A stretch of DNA of 35,524 nt from positions 1 through 35,524 of the forward strand of contig CANCRX010000029.1 in the NCBI GenBank assembly GCA_947380655.1. Direction: 5' to 3'. Positions 8,277-16,858 of the stretch are shown piece by piece. Position numbers and translations under genes: made by a program. Position 1 is the first letter of the stretch; each line of letters begins with the position of its first letter. Source of the stretch: Alcaligenaceae bacterium. Lineage in GTDB: Bacteria > Pseudomonadota > Gammaproteobacteria > Burkholderiales > Burkholderiaceae_B. Under the pieces are notes generated by a model. That model made no database searches. It saw only the letters and a list, made by a program, of their open reading frames with translations, and was not told the origin of the DNA.

Positions 8277-9790
8277 TTATCCTCGGCAGCAAAGCCCATA
8301 TTAAATAGCAGTCCGTTCGCTTCACCATCCTGAGTTTTCTTGCGCGAATGACTCAGGCTCTCCAGGTATGCTGGGGTGATATCACCTGTTACATACTCAC
8401 CCGTAAAACAAGACGTATCGAAATGCTGCAAGGCTGGATTCAGATCTGACACAGATTTTTGCATCGAATCAATATCCTGATAAATTAGCGCGTCGGCACC
8501 AATAATACGGGCGATTTCTTCATCGTTCCGCCCCGTGGCGATTAGCTCTTGCTGAGTTGGCATATCAATACCATAGACGTTCTGGTAGCGTACGGGTGGC
8601 GCTGCCGAGGCCATGTATACCTTGTTAGCTCCTGCTGCACGCGCCATATCAACAATTTCACGGCTGGTTGTTCCACGCACAATCGAATCATCAACCAGCA
8701 AAACATTTTTGCCTTTGAATTCCATGCCGATCGTATTCAGTTTTTGCCGAACTGATTTTTTGCGAACCGCCTGACCCGGCATGATGAAGGTACGACCAAC
8801 GTATCGATTTTTAATCAAACCCTCTCTGTAATTCAATCCAAGTCGATCAGCCAGTTGCATAGCGGCAGGACGCGATGAATCAGGAATCGGCATGACAACG
8901 TCGATGTCACCGAGGCGTAAACTGCGCGCGAGCTTGTCAGCAAGGTACTCGCCCATACGCAGACGTGCGCCGTAAACAGAGACCCCCTCGAGAACAGAAT
9001 CGGGACGTGCGAAATACACATATTCAAAAATACATGGAGCATGTAGTGCCCCCGTTGCGCACATCTCGCTGCTGACCATGCCGTCCAAGGAGATAAAAAC
9101 GGCTTCGCCTGGCAGGATGTCGCGAACAAAGGTAAAGCCAGAGCCTTCGAGCGCGACGGATTCTGAGGCAACCATCCATTCTGTGCCCAGCGAGCTTTCG
9201 CTTCGTCCCATGCAAAGTGGGCGTATACCGTGCGGATCTCTGAATGCGAGTAAGCCATAGCCAGAGATCTGGGCAACCACTGCATAGGCGCCTTTCACGC
9301 GTTTGTGCAGTGAACGCACTGCATTGAATATTGCCGATTCATCTAACGACACACCGTTCGCAGCGCGCTGTAATTCATGCGCGAGAACATTAAGCAGCAC
9401 TTCGGAGTCGGAGTTGGTATTGATGTGGCGCTGGTCAATTTTATAAAGTGATTCGCGTAGCTCTTTGGAGTTCGTTAAGTTGCCGTTGTGGGCAAAAGTG
9501 ATGCCGAATGGAGCATTGACATAAAACGGTTGAGCTTCTTCAACACTTTCACTCGAACCCGCTGTGGGATAGCGAACCTGACCGATACCAGACGTTCCGG
9601 GCAATGAGCGCATATTGCGGGTTCTGAAGACGTCCTTAACCAGTCCATGCGCTTTGTACATATTGAATTGACTGCCATTGGAAGTCGCAATGCCCGCCGC
9701 ATCCTGACCGCGATGCTGCAACAGCAACAAGCTGTCGTAGAGCAACTGATTAACAGGACCGCGACCAATAACGCCAACAATTCCGCACAT
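8273..9790 (-). CDS. purF: Amidophosphoribosyltransferase
   Basis: 505 residues. Mature Cys (second codon, MCGIVGV) is the glutaminase nucleophile; LLLLQHRGQDAAGIAT and FAHNGNLTN complete the class II glutaminase domain. The C-terminal phosphoribosyltransferase domain has VLLVDDSIVRGTTSREI, the PRPP loop, near residue 365. PurF makes phosphoribosylamine from PRPP and glutamine, the first committed step of purine synthesis. It follows cvpA by 38 nt, the usual cvpA-purF pair. The upstream ribosome site (GGGAAA) is modest. Confidence 0.97.
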   Translation of the reverse strand: MCGIVGVIGRGPVNQLLYDSLLLLQHRGQDAAGIATSNGSQFNMYKAHGLVKDVFRTRNMRSLPGTSGIGQVRYPTAGSSESVEEAQPFYVNAPFGITFAHNGNLTNSKELRESLYKIDQRHINTNSDSEVLLNVLAHELQRAANGVSLDESAIFNAVRSLHKRVKGAYAVVAQISGYGLLAFRDPHGIRPLCMGRSESSLGTEWMVASESVALEGSGFTFVRDILPGEAVFISLDGMVSSEMCATGALHAPCIFEYVYFARPDSVLEGVSVYGARLRMGEYLADKLARSLRLGDIDVVMPIPDSSRPAAMQLADRLGLNYREGLIKNRYVGRTFIMPGQAVRKKSVRQKLNTIGMEFKGKNVLLVDDSIVRGTTSREIVDMARAAGANKVYMASAAPPVRYQNVYGIDMPTQQELIATGRNDEEIARIIGADALIYQDIDSMQKSVSDLNPALQHFDTSCFTGEYVTGDITPAYLESLSHSRKKTQDGEANGLLFNMGFAAEDN

Positions 9791-9828
9791 GAAATTTCCC
9801 GATTACGGTTGATACTTAAATATTACGA

Positions 9829-10317
9829 TTAATACGGTAACCACTCACCCAGGGGGGCTGGTAACCGTTGCTTGATTTGCTGCACAATTCCTACAACCTG
9901 TTTTGAGAACATCGCTTGTTTCCACCAGGTTTCGTTCGGTAATGGAGTAAAGCCAGCAACCGTCACGAGCAGTAGGATAAACAACACACCTCTAAGCAAT
10001 CCAAATAATGCACCTAATCCATGGTCTGCCGGCGTGAGCCCAGTCTTACTGATTAATGCTGACAGGGTCATATTGACTAGGCCAATTGAAAGAAGCACAA
10101 CAATAAAAACACTAAAATACGCAATCGCCATTCGCAAAAAAGACTGACTGACCCAAGCGGCAATCCAGTCTGAGGTTTTAGGCCCCCACCAAATCGCAGC
10201 AATGAATGCACAGGCATATGCAACAAGCGATAAAACTTCCTTAAGCAACCCGCGCACCAGACCAAGGATGGCTGAAATCGCCAGGATCGCTAAGAGAACA
10301 AAATCAAAACCGGTCAC
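9829..10317 (-). CDS. cvpA: CvpA family membrane protein
   Basis: 162 residues with four likely membrane helices (about 5-22, 28-44, 63-82, 100-122) and the family N-terminus FDFVLLAILAISAILGLVRGLLKEVLSL. It starts with GTG at 10315-10317 and overlaps the stop of the SPOR-domain gene, so the two are coupled. CvpA proteins were named from colicin V production in E. coli and are linked to envelope stress tolerance; the molecular role is unclear. Position before purF is conserved. Confidence 0.92.
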   Translation of the reverse strand: MTGFDFVLLAILAISAILGLVRGLLKEVLSLVAYACAFIAAIWWGPKTSDWIAAWVSQSFLRMAIAYFSVFIVVLLSIGLVNMTLSALISKTGLTPADHGLGALFGLLRGVLFILLLVTVAGFTPLPNETWWKQAMFSKQVVGIVQQIKQRLPAPLGEWLPY

Positions 10318-11153
10318 TGGGCTGCAATAAATGCACCGCCAAAGCCAAGTGTGCGCAGGCGGGTTTGAGCAGCCTGTGCTGCTTCACGTGAGGGGAACGG
10401 GCCAACACGCACCCGATATTTTTTCAAGCCATTCACTACAACAGGACCGTCGACAAACGAATTACTGATGCCGGAAGCGGAGAGCTTGTCTCGCTGTACC
10501 TGCGCATCAGCGGCAGAATCTAGTGAGAGGGCCTGTACAACAAAGTTACCTTTTGTAGGTTGTTTGGCTGCAGCACTGGTATTGGCTGTGTTTGACTCGG
10601 TCGGACGGCCCTCCAGCAAAGCAAGGGCTCGCGCGCCGTCATCAGAGCGGTTTGTGTTTGAGGGGGAGGATTTTCCGGAATCGGCTTTTGGATCAGGTTT
10701 TGTGTCTTGTTTGGGCTTGGGCTCTGGTTTTGGTTCAGTCTTTACCGCGGGAGCTGGCGTCACGATCGCAGGGGCTGGTGCCGCCGGTGCAGCAGATACC
10801 GCGGGGGCTTCAACAGAGGAATTGGTCGCAGCGTTGCTTGCGGGTTGCAATACCTGGCCGGCGGCCGATTGGCCTGCGCTCGAAGCAACAGGTGAATCAG
10901 ACAGCGTTGGTTGGAAAGGTGCATTGCGATCAGGAATACGAATCGCAATGTTATTTGATACAGGGATGGGCTCAGAATCCAGCAACATGGGTAATACGAC
11001 TACTGCAGCCAAGACTAATGCAACAGCTCCTGCGAGTCTGCGTCGCGCTCTGACACGAAGTTCAGCAGCCTGTGCTTCGCTGGATACTGAAGGGCGCGGT
11101 TTGCCGGGTGGCTTACGTGGCGCGGCAGTATCCTTTCTGGAAAACAGTCCCAT
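10314..11153 (-). CDS. SPOR domain protein (DedD-like)
   Basis: 279 residues. A basic cytoplasmic tail (1-39, R/K-rich) is followed by one membrane helix at about 40-57. A long low-complexity Ala/Pro/Ser/Lys linker (about 85-200) includes a KPEPKPKQDTKPDPKAD stretch. The C-terminal SPOR domain is at about 203-279 (GNFVVQALSL ... YRVRVGPFPSREAAQAA). SPOR domains bind denuded glycan strands at the septum, and DedD-type proteins act in cell constriction. It lies between folC and cvpA, as in E. coli folC-dedD-cvpA-purF, so dedD is the likely name, though SPOR proteins diverge quickly. Confidence 0.88.
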   Translation of the reverse strand: MGLFSRKDTAAPRKPPGKPRPSVSSEAQAAELRVRARRRLAGAVALVLAAVVVLPMLLDSEPIPVSNNIAIRIPDRNAPFQPTLSDSPVASSAGQSAAGQVLQPASNAATNSSVEAPAVSAAPAAPAPAIVTPAPAVKTEPKPEPKPKQDTKPDPKADSGKSSPSNTNRSDDGARALALLEGRPTESNTANTSAAAKQPTKGNFVVQALSLDSAADAQVQRDKLSASGISNSFVDGPVVVNGLKKYRVRVGPFPSREAAQAAQTRLRTLGFGGAFIAAQ

Positions 11154-11219
11154 TTATGGAAAAATCCTGACAGGGAGTGAAGGAAAATAAATAAAATTTA
11201 GCATTATCAAGCCCAGCTC

Positions 11220-12530
11220 TTATGAAGCACGATTTAGGGCAGTAAGCACGCCTGCGACCGTCAAAAAAGATCCGAATACGACGATTCTATCATCCGGGTT
11301 GCTGCGCTGACTTGCAGCCTGGTAAGCCAGCTCGACCGTATCGTAAGTACTGATTTTTAAGGGCTCGGTTAAAGGTGTGGGGAGCGAGGCAACTGCGGAT
11401 TCAATTTTACTTGAAAGTGCTGTAGCACTGAGACCCCGAGGCCCAGGCAGGCTTGCACAGAACCAATGATCAATTCTGCCGGCAAGATGTTGGACAACGG
11501 CCTCGATATCCTTATCGGAAAGCATGCCAAACACTGCGTAGGTATAGGGGTGAAAACCCATATTCCCAAGGTTTTTTTCCAATACGGCAGCGGCATGAGG
11601 GTTGTGTGCCACATCCAGGATAACAGTGGGTTGTCCGGGTAGTATTTGGAAACGTCCGGGTAAGGACGCGTTAATTAAACCGTTGCGTACAGCCTGCTGC
11701 GGTACGACCAGCTCATTACGCAGCGCTTCGATAGCCGCTAATGCTGCAGAGGCATTCAACAGCTGGTTAGCCCCTCTGAGTGCGGGGTAAGCCATGGCAT
11801 TGCGCCGCTGTTGACGACCTGCGAACGCCCATTGTTGACGATCGCCTGAGTAATTAAAATCTCGTCCAAATAACCATAAATCAGCGCCGAGCGTGCTCGC
11901 ATAATCAAGCAGGCTTTGTGGGGGAGCTGGGTCACTGCAAATGGCAGGCTTTCCGGCTCGAAAAATATGTGCTTTTTCAAAACCAATTAATTCACGTGTA
12001 TTGCCTAGCCAATCGGTATGATCAATATCAACGCTGGTAATGATTGAGCAGTCTGCATCAATAAGATTGACCGCATCCAAGCGCCCCCCCAAACCGACCT
12101 CAAGAATCATGACGTCGAGTGTGGACATGGCAAAGAGTTTCAGCACAGCGAGGGTCGTGAACTCAAAATAGGTTAGGGAAACATCCTGTCGTGCGCGTTC
12201 AACGGCTTCAAATTGCTCAACGAATAACGCATCAGAAACAATTTCGCCATTGATTCGGGCGCGCTCATTAAAGGTGATTAAATGCGGTGAGGTGTAGAGT
12301 CCGACTTGGTATCCCGCTGACAGATAAATTGATTCAAGCATGGCGCAGGTCGATCCTTTGCCATTTGTACCGCCGACAATAATTTTGATTGAGTCTGAGT
12401 CCAATTCGAGTCTGTCTGCAACCACTCGAATCCTGTCAAGACCCATATCAATGGCACTTGGATGCAATGACTCCAGATAGTTGAGCCATGTGGCAAGGTT
12501 TGCACCAGAGGTCGGTCGCGTAGGGCTCAT
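11220..12530 (-). CDS. folC: Dihydrofolate synthase / folylpolyglutamate synthase
   Basis: 436 residues. The P-loop GGTNGKGSTCA at 53-63 and the downstream YTSPHLITFNERARING block are diagnostic of the Mur-ligase-like FolC family. Other marks are LEVGLGGRLDAVN, the SVDIDHTDWLG motif, and VLDVAHNPHAA. It joins glutamate to dihydropteroate and extends the glutamate tail of folates. It heads a minus-strand run with the SPOR gene 66 nt downstream. The usual upstream neighbour accD is absent here; a divergent cupin gene takes its place. Confidence 0.96.
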   Translation of the reverse strand: MSPTRPTSGANLATWLNYLESLHPSAIDMGLDRIRVVADRLELDSDSIKIIVGGTNGKGSTCAMLESIYLSAGYQVGLYTSPHLITFNERARINGEIVSDALFVEQFEAVERARQDVSLTYFEFTTLAVLKLFAMSTLDVMILEVGLGGRLDAVNLIDADCSIITSVDIDHTDWLGNTRELIGFEKAHIFRAGKPAICSDPAPPQSLLDYASTLGADLWLFGRDFNYSGDRQQWAFAGRQQRRNAMAYPALRGANQLLNASAALAAIEALRNELVVPQQAVRNGLINASLPGRFQILPGQPTVILDVAHNPHAAAVLEKNLGNMGFHPYTYAVFGMLSDKDIEAVVQHLAGRIDHWFCASLPGPRGLSATALSSKIESAVASLPTPLTEPLKISTYDTVELAYQAASQRSNPDDRIVVFGSFLTVAGVLTALNRAS

Positions 12531-12594
12531 ATTAAAAGTATCTTTTCAGCGAAATCTTCCAGCCTCTATTTTAGCAGTCTGACTCCGCAGAGCT

Positions 12595-12624
12595 TTCACA
12601 GCGAAAATCAGGGCTGTGTAAAAT
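12595..12624 (+). promoter_or_regulatory. Candidate promoter for the cupin gene
   Basis: TTCACA at 12595-12600, an 18-nt spacer, and TAAAAT at 12619-12624, each box matching sigma-70 consensus at five of six positions. Transcription would start about 12631, leaving a short leader that includes the ACAGGAAA ribosome site. Confidence 0.45.
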
Positions 12625-12648
12625 CCAAATCAATAAAACAGGAAAAAA

Positions 12649-13074
12649 ATGACAAATTCCATTAAAAAGACCCATTCGCGCAGCACGCCAGATTGGTTTG
12701 TAAGAGAGGCGGAGATTCCTGGATATTCACCCGCAAATCATACTGGCACCCTCAATCGGCGTTTAATCAGTCGCGAATCAGTGGGCGCCGAGCATCTGGA
12801 AGTTTTGTTAGGTACCATCGAAAAGGGCAAAGGCGCTCTCCCCCACGCGCATCCCGGTATTGAGCAAGTTTGTTATTTACTTGCTGGTACCGCGCGCGCC
12901 GAAATGAATGGTGAAGCGGTAGAGATGGTTGCGGGAGACTGCTGTTTTTTCCCACCAGATCTTCCCCATGTGTTTACAGTGACAAGCGACACCCCTGCAA
13001 GAGTGCTGGTGATTTATTCTCCGCCCTATGAAGAGTCGCCTGATCGGGTCGTTCGATTCGGTACACACGCATAA
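12649..13074 (+). CDS. Small cupin domain protein
   Basis: 141 residues with one cupin barrel. Motif 1 is LPHAHPGIEQ with His66, His68 and Glu72, and motif 2 is DLPHVFTV with His107. Together these make a complete metal-binding set. Single-domain cupins include dioxygenases, isomerases and ligand sensors, so no reaction can be assigned. It has a good AGGA-type ribosome site and a plausible own promoter. It is followed after 51 nt by the Bug receptor gene and may be cotranscribed with it. Confidence 0.8.
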   Translation: MTNSIKKTHSRSTPDWFVREAEIPGYSPANHTGTLNRRLISRESVGAEHLEVLLGTIEKGKGALPHAHPGIEQVCYLLAGTARAEMNGEAVEMVAGDCCFFPPDLPHVFTVTSDTPARVLVIYSPPYEESPDRVVRFGTHA

Positions 13075-13125
13075 ATATTTTTCGCGAAAGCCTTTAATCA
13101 ACAATAATTCTTATCGAGACAAACC

Positions 13126-14142
13126 ATGTTTGAACGCGTTGCGCAGACTGCCAGAAGAAAATTACTCCGCTCAATTCCGTGCCTATTTCTCATGGCCGGA
13201 ATGGGAATTATCACAACAATACACTCAGCGAATGCTCAGTCACCCTCAGCCTACCCAACAAAACCCATTACGATCGTAATCCCCTTTCCAGCAGGATCGG
13301 GCACCGATGCAGTGGGCAGAATCGTTGCTGTGGAGCTTGGGAAAATACTCGGCCAACAAGTAGTCATTGAAAATAAGCCAGGTGGAAACGCCACTATTGG
13401 CGCGCAATATGTAGCACGTGCACAGGCGGATGGCTATACCCTATTCTTGTCAACGAATACTGCGCACTCAGCCGCTCCCTGGTTAATGAAATCCATTAGT
13501 TATGACCCCATAAAGGATTTCACCCCAATCGCTCGGGGCGGTAACCTGCCCTTTATTTTGGTCGTTAATCCAAAATTGCCGATTCATACTGTGCAGGAGC
13601 TCGTTGCATACGCAAAAAAGAACCCTGGCAAACTCAATTACGCTTCGGGTAACAGTACAGGTATTGTCGGAGGCGCGACACTCGCTGCGCGTGCAGGGAT
13701 TGACATCGTGCACGTTCCATATAAAGGCACGCCTCAGGCCATGACAGACGTCGTGGGTGGCCAGGTCGACCTGATGTTTACTGACGTTGCGTCAGGCATG
13801 CCTTTTGTTAAGTCTGGTCAAATGCGAGCGCTCGCTGTTTCAACGGCTGCACGCAGCGCGATTGTCCCTGACCTGCCCTCAATGTCTGAGTCCGGGATCA
13901 AGGACTTTGATCTCAACTCATGGAATGGATATTTTGGACCGGCAGGGTTGTCACCAGAAATAGTTGCCAAAATTAACGCTGCAATTAATCAGATCGTGAA
14001 TGATCCAGCAACCAAAGCAAAACTGGCTGGCTTAGGTTTCGATGCCTTTAGTGGTACTTCACAGGACTTTGCAAATTTTGTTGATCAGCAATTAGTACTG
14101 TGGCGTGGTTTGATCAAAGATGCCGGTATCAAACCCGAATAG
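13126..14142 (+). CDS. Bug-type tripartite tricarboxylate transporter substrate-binding protein
   Basis: 338 residues. A signal peptide with a basic start and hydrophobic core ends near residue 37 (SANA/QS). The mature protein opens with YPTKPITIVIPFPAGSGTDAVGRIVA and IENKPGGNATIGAQYVA, and continues with GKLNYASGN and VPYKGTPQAMTDVVGGQVDLMF. These are signature segments of the Bug/TctC family. The protein binds a small carboxylate in the periplasm for a TctAB-type carrier. No tctA or tctB is present nearby, so it is an orphan receptor, as is common in Bordetella and relatives. The ligand cannot be read from sequence. Confidence 0.93.
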   Translation: MFERVAQTARRKLLRSIPCLFLMAGMGIITTIHSANAQSPSAYPTKPITIVIPFPAGSGTDAVGRIVAVELGKILGQQVVIENKPGGNATIGAQYVARAQADGYTLFLSTNTAHSAAPWLMKSISYDPIKDFTPIARGGNLPFILVVNPKLPIHTVQELVAYAKKNPGKLNYASGNSTGIVGGATLAARAGIDIVHVPYKGTPQAMTDVVGGQVDLMFTDVASGMPFVKSGQMRALAVSTAARSAIVPDLPSMSESGIKDFDLNSWNGYFGPAGLSPEIVAKINAAINQIVNDPATKAKLAGLGFDAFSGTSQDFANFVDQQLVLWRGLIKDAGIKPE

Positions 14143-14153
14143 TCAGAATTGAT

Positions 14154-14948
14154 ATGTGTCTTGCCGTGATCGCGCTCAATGCGCATGCACAATTTCCACT
14201 CATTATTCTCGCCAACAGAGATGAGTATCATGAAAGACCGACTGCTACTGCACAGATTTGGTCAAGTCATTCCAATGTTCTGGCTGGACGCGATTTGCGC
14301 GCAGGCGGAACATGGCTTGGCTTATCGTCTAACGGAAAAATTGGTCTGCTCACAAATTATCGTGAACCTGGCAATCAAAATCCTTCTGCACCGAGTCGCG
14401 GCGAGCTGGTGAGTCATTTCCTCTCACAAGAGCTGAATGCTGAACAATACGCCCAATCTGTTTATCCAAGCGCGCAAGAATTTAATGGTTTTAATTTGTT
14501 ACTTGTCGATGCGCAAGGTGTTCTTTACCTGACCAACAGAACACAGCAAAGACAAATTAAATTAACCCAAGGTGTGCATGGTTTATCCAATGCAACGCTT
14601 GATGTTGCCTGGCCTAAAGTCGAACGTACCCAGAATGCTGTGCGCCAACTACTGACTGAACAATCGACTCCAGAAATAGAAGCATTATTTGCGATTTTTC
14701 GTGATGCGAGACCCGCTGAGATTCACACGCTGCCACACACAGGCCTAGACCCTGAGCGAGAGTTAAAGCTCAGCAGCCCCTTCATTTTGGATGAGATCTA
14801 TGGCACACGCTGTTCAACATTGATTATGGTTGATCGCTCAGGGATGACTTATTTTGAAGAACGTACGTTCAGCGCTCAAGGTCTCATCACCACACAATCA
14901 AAATGGCACCTTAACGGACAGACGCAACAATTCACCGCGCTTGCCTGA
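14154..14948 (+). CDS. NRDE family protein (TANGO2-like)
   Basis: 264 residues from the ATG at 14154, giving MCLAVIALNAH with Cys2 exposed after Met removal. The NRDE motif is at 21-24 (LANRDEYHERPT), followed by AGRDLRAGGTWLG and the GLLTNYREP segment. This architecture defines the NRDE/TANGO2 family; eukaryotic TANGO2/HRG-9 members have been linked to heme trafficking, while bacterial roles are mostly unsettled. A longer reading from 14100 overlaps the Bug gene and is not supported. It begins 11 nt after the Bug stop, suggesting one transcript. Confidence 0.85.
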   Translation: MCLAVIALNAHAQFPLIILANRDEYHERPTATAQIWSSHSNVLAGRDLRAGGTWLGLSSNGKIGLLTNYREPGNQNPSAPSRGELVSHFLSQELNAEQYAQSVYPSAQEFNGFNLLLVDAQGVLYLTNRTQQRQIKLTQGVHGLSNATLDVAWPKVERTQNAVRQLLTEQSTPEIEALFAIFRDARPAEIHTLPHTGLDPERELKLSSPFILDEIYGTRCSTLIMVDRSGMTYFEERTFSAQGLITTQSKWHLNGQTQQFTALA

Positions 14949-14989
14949 CTTATACTGAGCACTATTCAAAGCTTACTTAGAAGGTTGTT

Positions 14990-15445
14990 ATGTCCACCCT
15001 CAAAATTCGACTCGCTGAATCCGTAAAAGACGCGATGCGCGCAAAAGCCTCAGACAGACTGGGAACCTTACGTTTTTTACAAGCAGCGATTAAGCAAAAG
15101 GAAGTCGACGAGCGACGCGAACTCAACGACGCCGAAGTAACCGCCATCATTGAAAAGCAGGTCAAGCAGCGCAAAGAATCCATCGCTGCATTCGAACAAG
15201 CCGGTCGTACTGAAACAGTCCTGCAGGAAACTGCCGAGATGTCTGTGCTCAGGGAGTTTCTCCCTCAGGCCGCTTCAGAGCAGGAGGTCAACGCAGCCAT
15301 TGACTCGGCTGTTGCTGAGGTGCATGCGTCGGGGGTAACCGGTGCGCCTGCAATGGGTAAAGTCATGGCCATTCTTAAACTCGCGCTTGCTGGACGAGCT
15401 GATATGTCCGCCCTCTCCGCTCAAGTTAAAGCCAAACTCAATTAA
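14990..15445 (+). CDS. GatB/YqeY domain protein
   Basis: 151 residues, matching the YqeY family in length and in MSTLKIRLAESVKDAMRAKASDRLGTLRFLQAAIKQKEVDERRELND. The C-terminal part (SEQEVNAAIDSAVAEV...GAPAMGKVMAIL) resembles the tail domain of the GatB amidotransferase subunit. A tRNA-related role is usually suggested but not proved. AGAAGG precedes the start. Often this gene lies beside rpsU; here it does not. It ends 1 nt from the convergent thioesterase gene. Confidence 0.88.
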   Translation: MSTLKIRLAESVKDAMRAKASDRLGTLRFLQAAIKQKEVDERRELNDAEVTAIIEKQVKQRKESIAAFEQAGRTETVLQETAEMSVLREFLPQAASEQEVNAAIDSAVAEVHASGVTGAPAMGKVMAILKLALAGRADMSALSAQVKAKLN

Positions 15446-15446
15446 C

Positions 15447-15872
15447 TCAGTCTGATCCGGGACTCAACCGGATGAGTTTGAACGACGCCGAGGCCTTGGC
15501 AATCAACTTGCCATCCGGGTCTCGTGCCTCACCCTCACAAAAGGCGATTGAACGGCCGCGGCGAAGGCATCTTGCCTCCACAATTAAGTCAGTGGTACCA
15601 GGCTCTATGCAACTCGTTGTCATATCAATCGTGGCAAGGCCGATCCCGAGGGGGTCGATCGAACGGCCGGCAGCGCTCAGTGTGAAGTCCAACACACTCA
15701 TAATGGCTCCACCGTGAACGTGACCTCGGCTATTGAGTAATTCGGTACGGAGATTCATTCTCGTGACTGCGCGATCATTTGCGCATTCGAGCGGCTCCAC
15801 CCCTAGCAGCTCAAGGTATGGAATATGAAAACCAAAATAACTAATACCTGATTCTTTGGCGTAAACGGTCAT
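15447..15872 (-). CDS. PaaI-type hotdog thioesterase
   Basis: 141 residues from the ATG at 15872, which overlaps the lipoprotein stop as ATGA. An upstream extension to 15986 lies inside the lipoprotein gene in another frame and is rejected. The hotdog active-site region HVHGGAIMSVLDFTLSAAGRS at 51-71 (HGG at 53-55, Asp62) and the TIDMTTSCIEPGTTDLIVEARCLRRGRSIAFCEGEA strand pair fit acyl-CoA thioesterases of the PaaI/DUF4442-like group. It probably hydrolyses an acyl- or aryl-CoA in the cytosol. Translational coupling to the lipoprotein gene is likely, since no clear ribosome site precedes it. Confidence 0.82.
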   Translation of the reverse strand: MTVYAKESGISYFGFHIPYLELLGVEPLECANDRAVTRMNLRTELLNSRGHVHGGAIMSVLDFTLSAAGRSIDPLGIGLATIDMTTSCIEPGTTDLIVEARCLRRGRSIAFCEGEARDPDGKLIAKASASFKLIRLSPGSD

Positions 15873-16288
15873 TTTAAAATTTGATAAGAGTCGCGAGGCA
15901 TGTAACTGGTGCAAGTTGGCACCCCAAACTGAATGACTTCTTTCATGGCTTGAAGTGCTTCGGGGCCCCAGGAACCTACGCCCCAAACGGTAATCGTGAC
16001 TTCAGAAGATTTATCAGAGCGCGCTGAGGCATCGACCTGCCCTAAACGTCCAACCAAATCCCCTGTTACATAGAGTTGCGCGGTTTTGTCAGCCAGATTG
16101 ATGCCCCCACCGATCGGGTAACCCGTGTCTGTTTGCCAGCAATATTGGGCCTGAGCCAAGGCACGGCGGTAGACCTCCTCAACACCCACATCTACTGTGA
16201 AGGTGGTGGTCGGTGAGGATTTGGAATCAATACCAAGGCATCCTGTCAGGAGAACGGGAAGAATCAACAATAGCCATTTTAATTTCAT
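15869..16288 (-). CDS. Small lipoprotein of unknown function
   Basis: 139 residues starting MKLKWLLLILPVLLTGC, a clear type II signal peptide with lipobox LLTG/C and Cys17 as the lipid anchor. There is no Asp just after the Cys, which fits an outer-membrane destination. The mature part has a YRRALAQAQYCWQTD segment and a glycine-rich VWGVGSWGPEALQAMKEVIQFG segment, with further Cys residues near the middle and end that might pair. I do not recognise a characterised family. Its stop overlaps the thioesterase start (ATGA), making a two-gene unit. Confidence 0.8.
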   Translation of the reverse strand: MKLKWLLLILPVLLTGCLGIDSKSSPTTTFTVDVGVEEVYRRALAQAQYCWQTDTGYPIGGGINLADKTAQLYVTGDLVGRLGQVDASARSDKSSEVTITVWGVGSWGPEALQAMKEVIQFGVPTCTSYMPRDSYQILK

Positions 16289-16445
16289 AATTTATATCCG
16301 GATATTTTTTAAATATCTTGTGACTAGGTATACCGCAGTGATGGTATTTGACGACAGTGGCCTTTCTCATGGCCAAATACTGGCAATCGCCAAGCCATGC
16401 ATAATAGACGATAGAGTTTAACTATTTTTAACATTGTGAGTTCGG

Positions 16446-16808
16446 ATGCGCAGACTTCCTGATGTTTGGAGAGTGGTCGCAGGAGGCTTGGGATTATCGG
16501 CCGTGGTGATTGGTGCAATAGCGGCTCATGGTCTAACCGATCCTCACGCCATCGCGTCCGTTGAGCGGGCCTCAACCTATCAACTCGTCCATTCGGTTAT
16601 TTTGGTGCTGACAACGCTGATTTCTGGGCGAGCTGTGCAAATTTGCCGCTGGCTTCTGTTAGCTGGAATCGTGTTGTTTTGCGGCTCAATTTATGCGAAA
16701 TACTTCTTTGATTTTGTGAATGCAACAAAATTTGCACCAACAGGGGGTGTTTTGCTCATGCTAGGCTGGTTATCTCTTGCCTTGAGTGCCAAAGGCAACG
16801 CAAAATAG
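16446..16808 (+). CDS. DUF423 family membrane protein
   Basis: 120 residues with four hydrophobic segments (about 10-28, 42-60, 66-83, 94-113). Family marks are GAIAAHGL near residue 22, an AS.YQLVHS helix, LFCGSIYAKYF, and PTGGVLLMLGWLSLA at the end. This is the YgdD/DUF423 inner-membrane family, whose function is unknown. It stands alone between the divergent lipoprotein gene and the thiolase-like gene, 50 nt upstream of the latter. Confidence 0.87.
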   Translation: MRRLPDVWRVVAGGLGLSAVVIGAIAAHGLTDPHAIASVERASTYQLVHSVILVLTTLISGRAVQICRWLLLAGIVLFCGSIYAKYFFDFVNATKFAPTGGVLLMLGWLSLALSAKGNAK

Positions 16809-16858
16809 ACAGCAGTGCAAAATCATTTTTTTCATTCAACACTTAAACGATCATTCAA

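Noticed and set aside
8833..9285. 150-codon open frame in another frame of purF
   Set aside because: Shadow of a fully conserved purF; no independent start signal.
10468..11190. 240-codon open frame on the plus strand opposite the SPOR-domain gene
   Set aside because: It is the antisense shadow of a low-complexity Ala/Pro/Lys linker; its product is Gly/Ala/Ser-rich with no family signature or ribosome site.
13080..13089. Palindrome TTTCGCGAAA after the cupin gene as a terminator
   Set aside because: The stem is only five pairs without loop room and is not followed by a T run.
14931..14956. TATACT -10-like box before the YqeY gene
   Set aside because: No -35 box at suitable spacing; TTCACC is only 14 nt away.
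16294..16305. Perfect palindrome ATATCCGGATAT between the lipoprotein and DUF423 genes
   Set aside because: Short, single copy and in AT-rich sequence; no second site or known regulator supports an operator.
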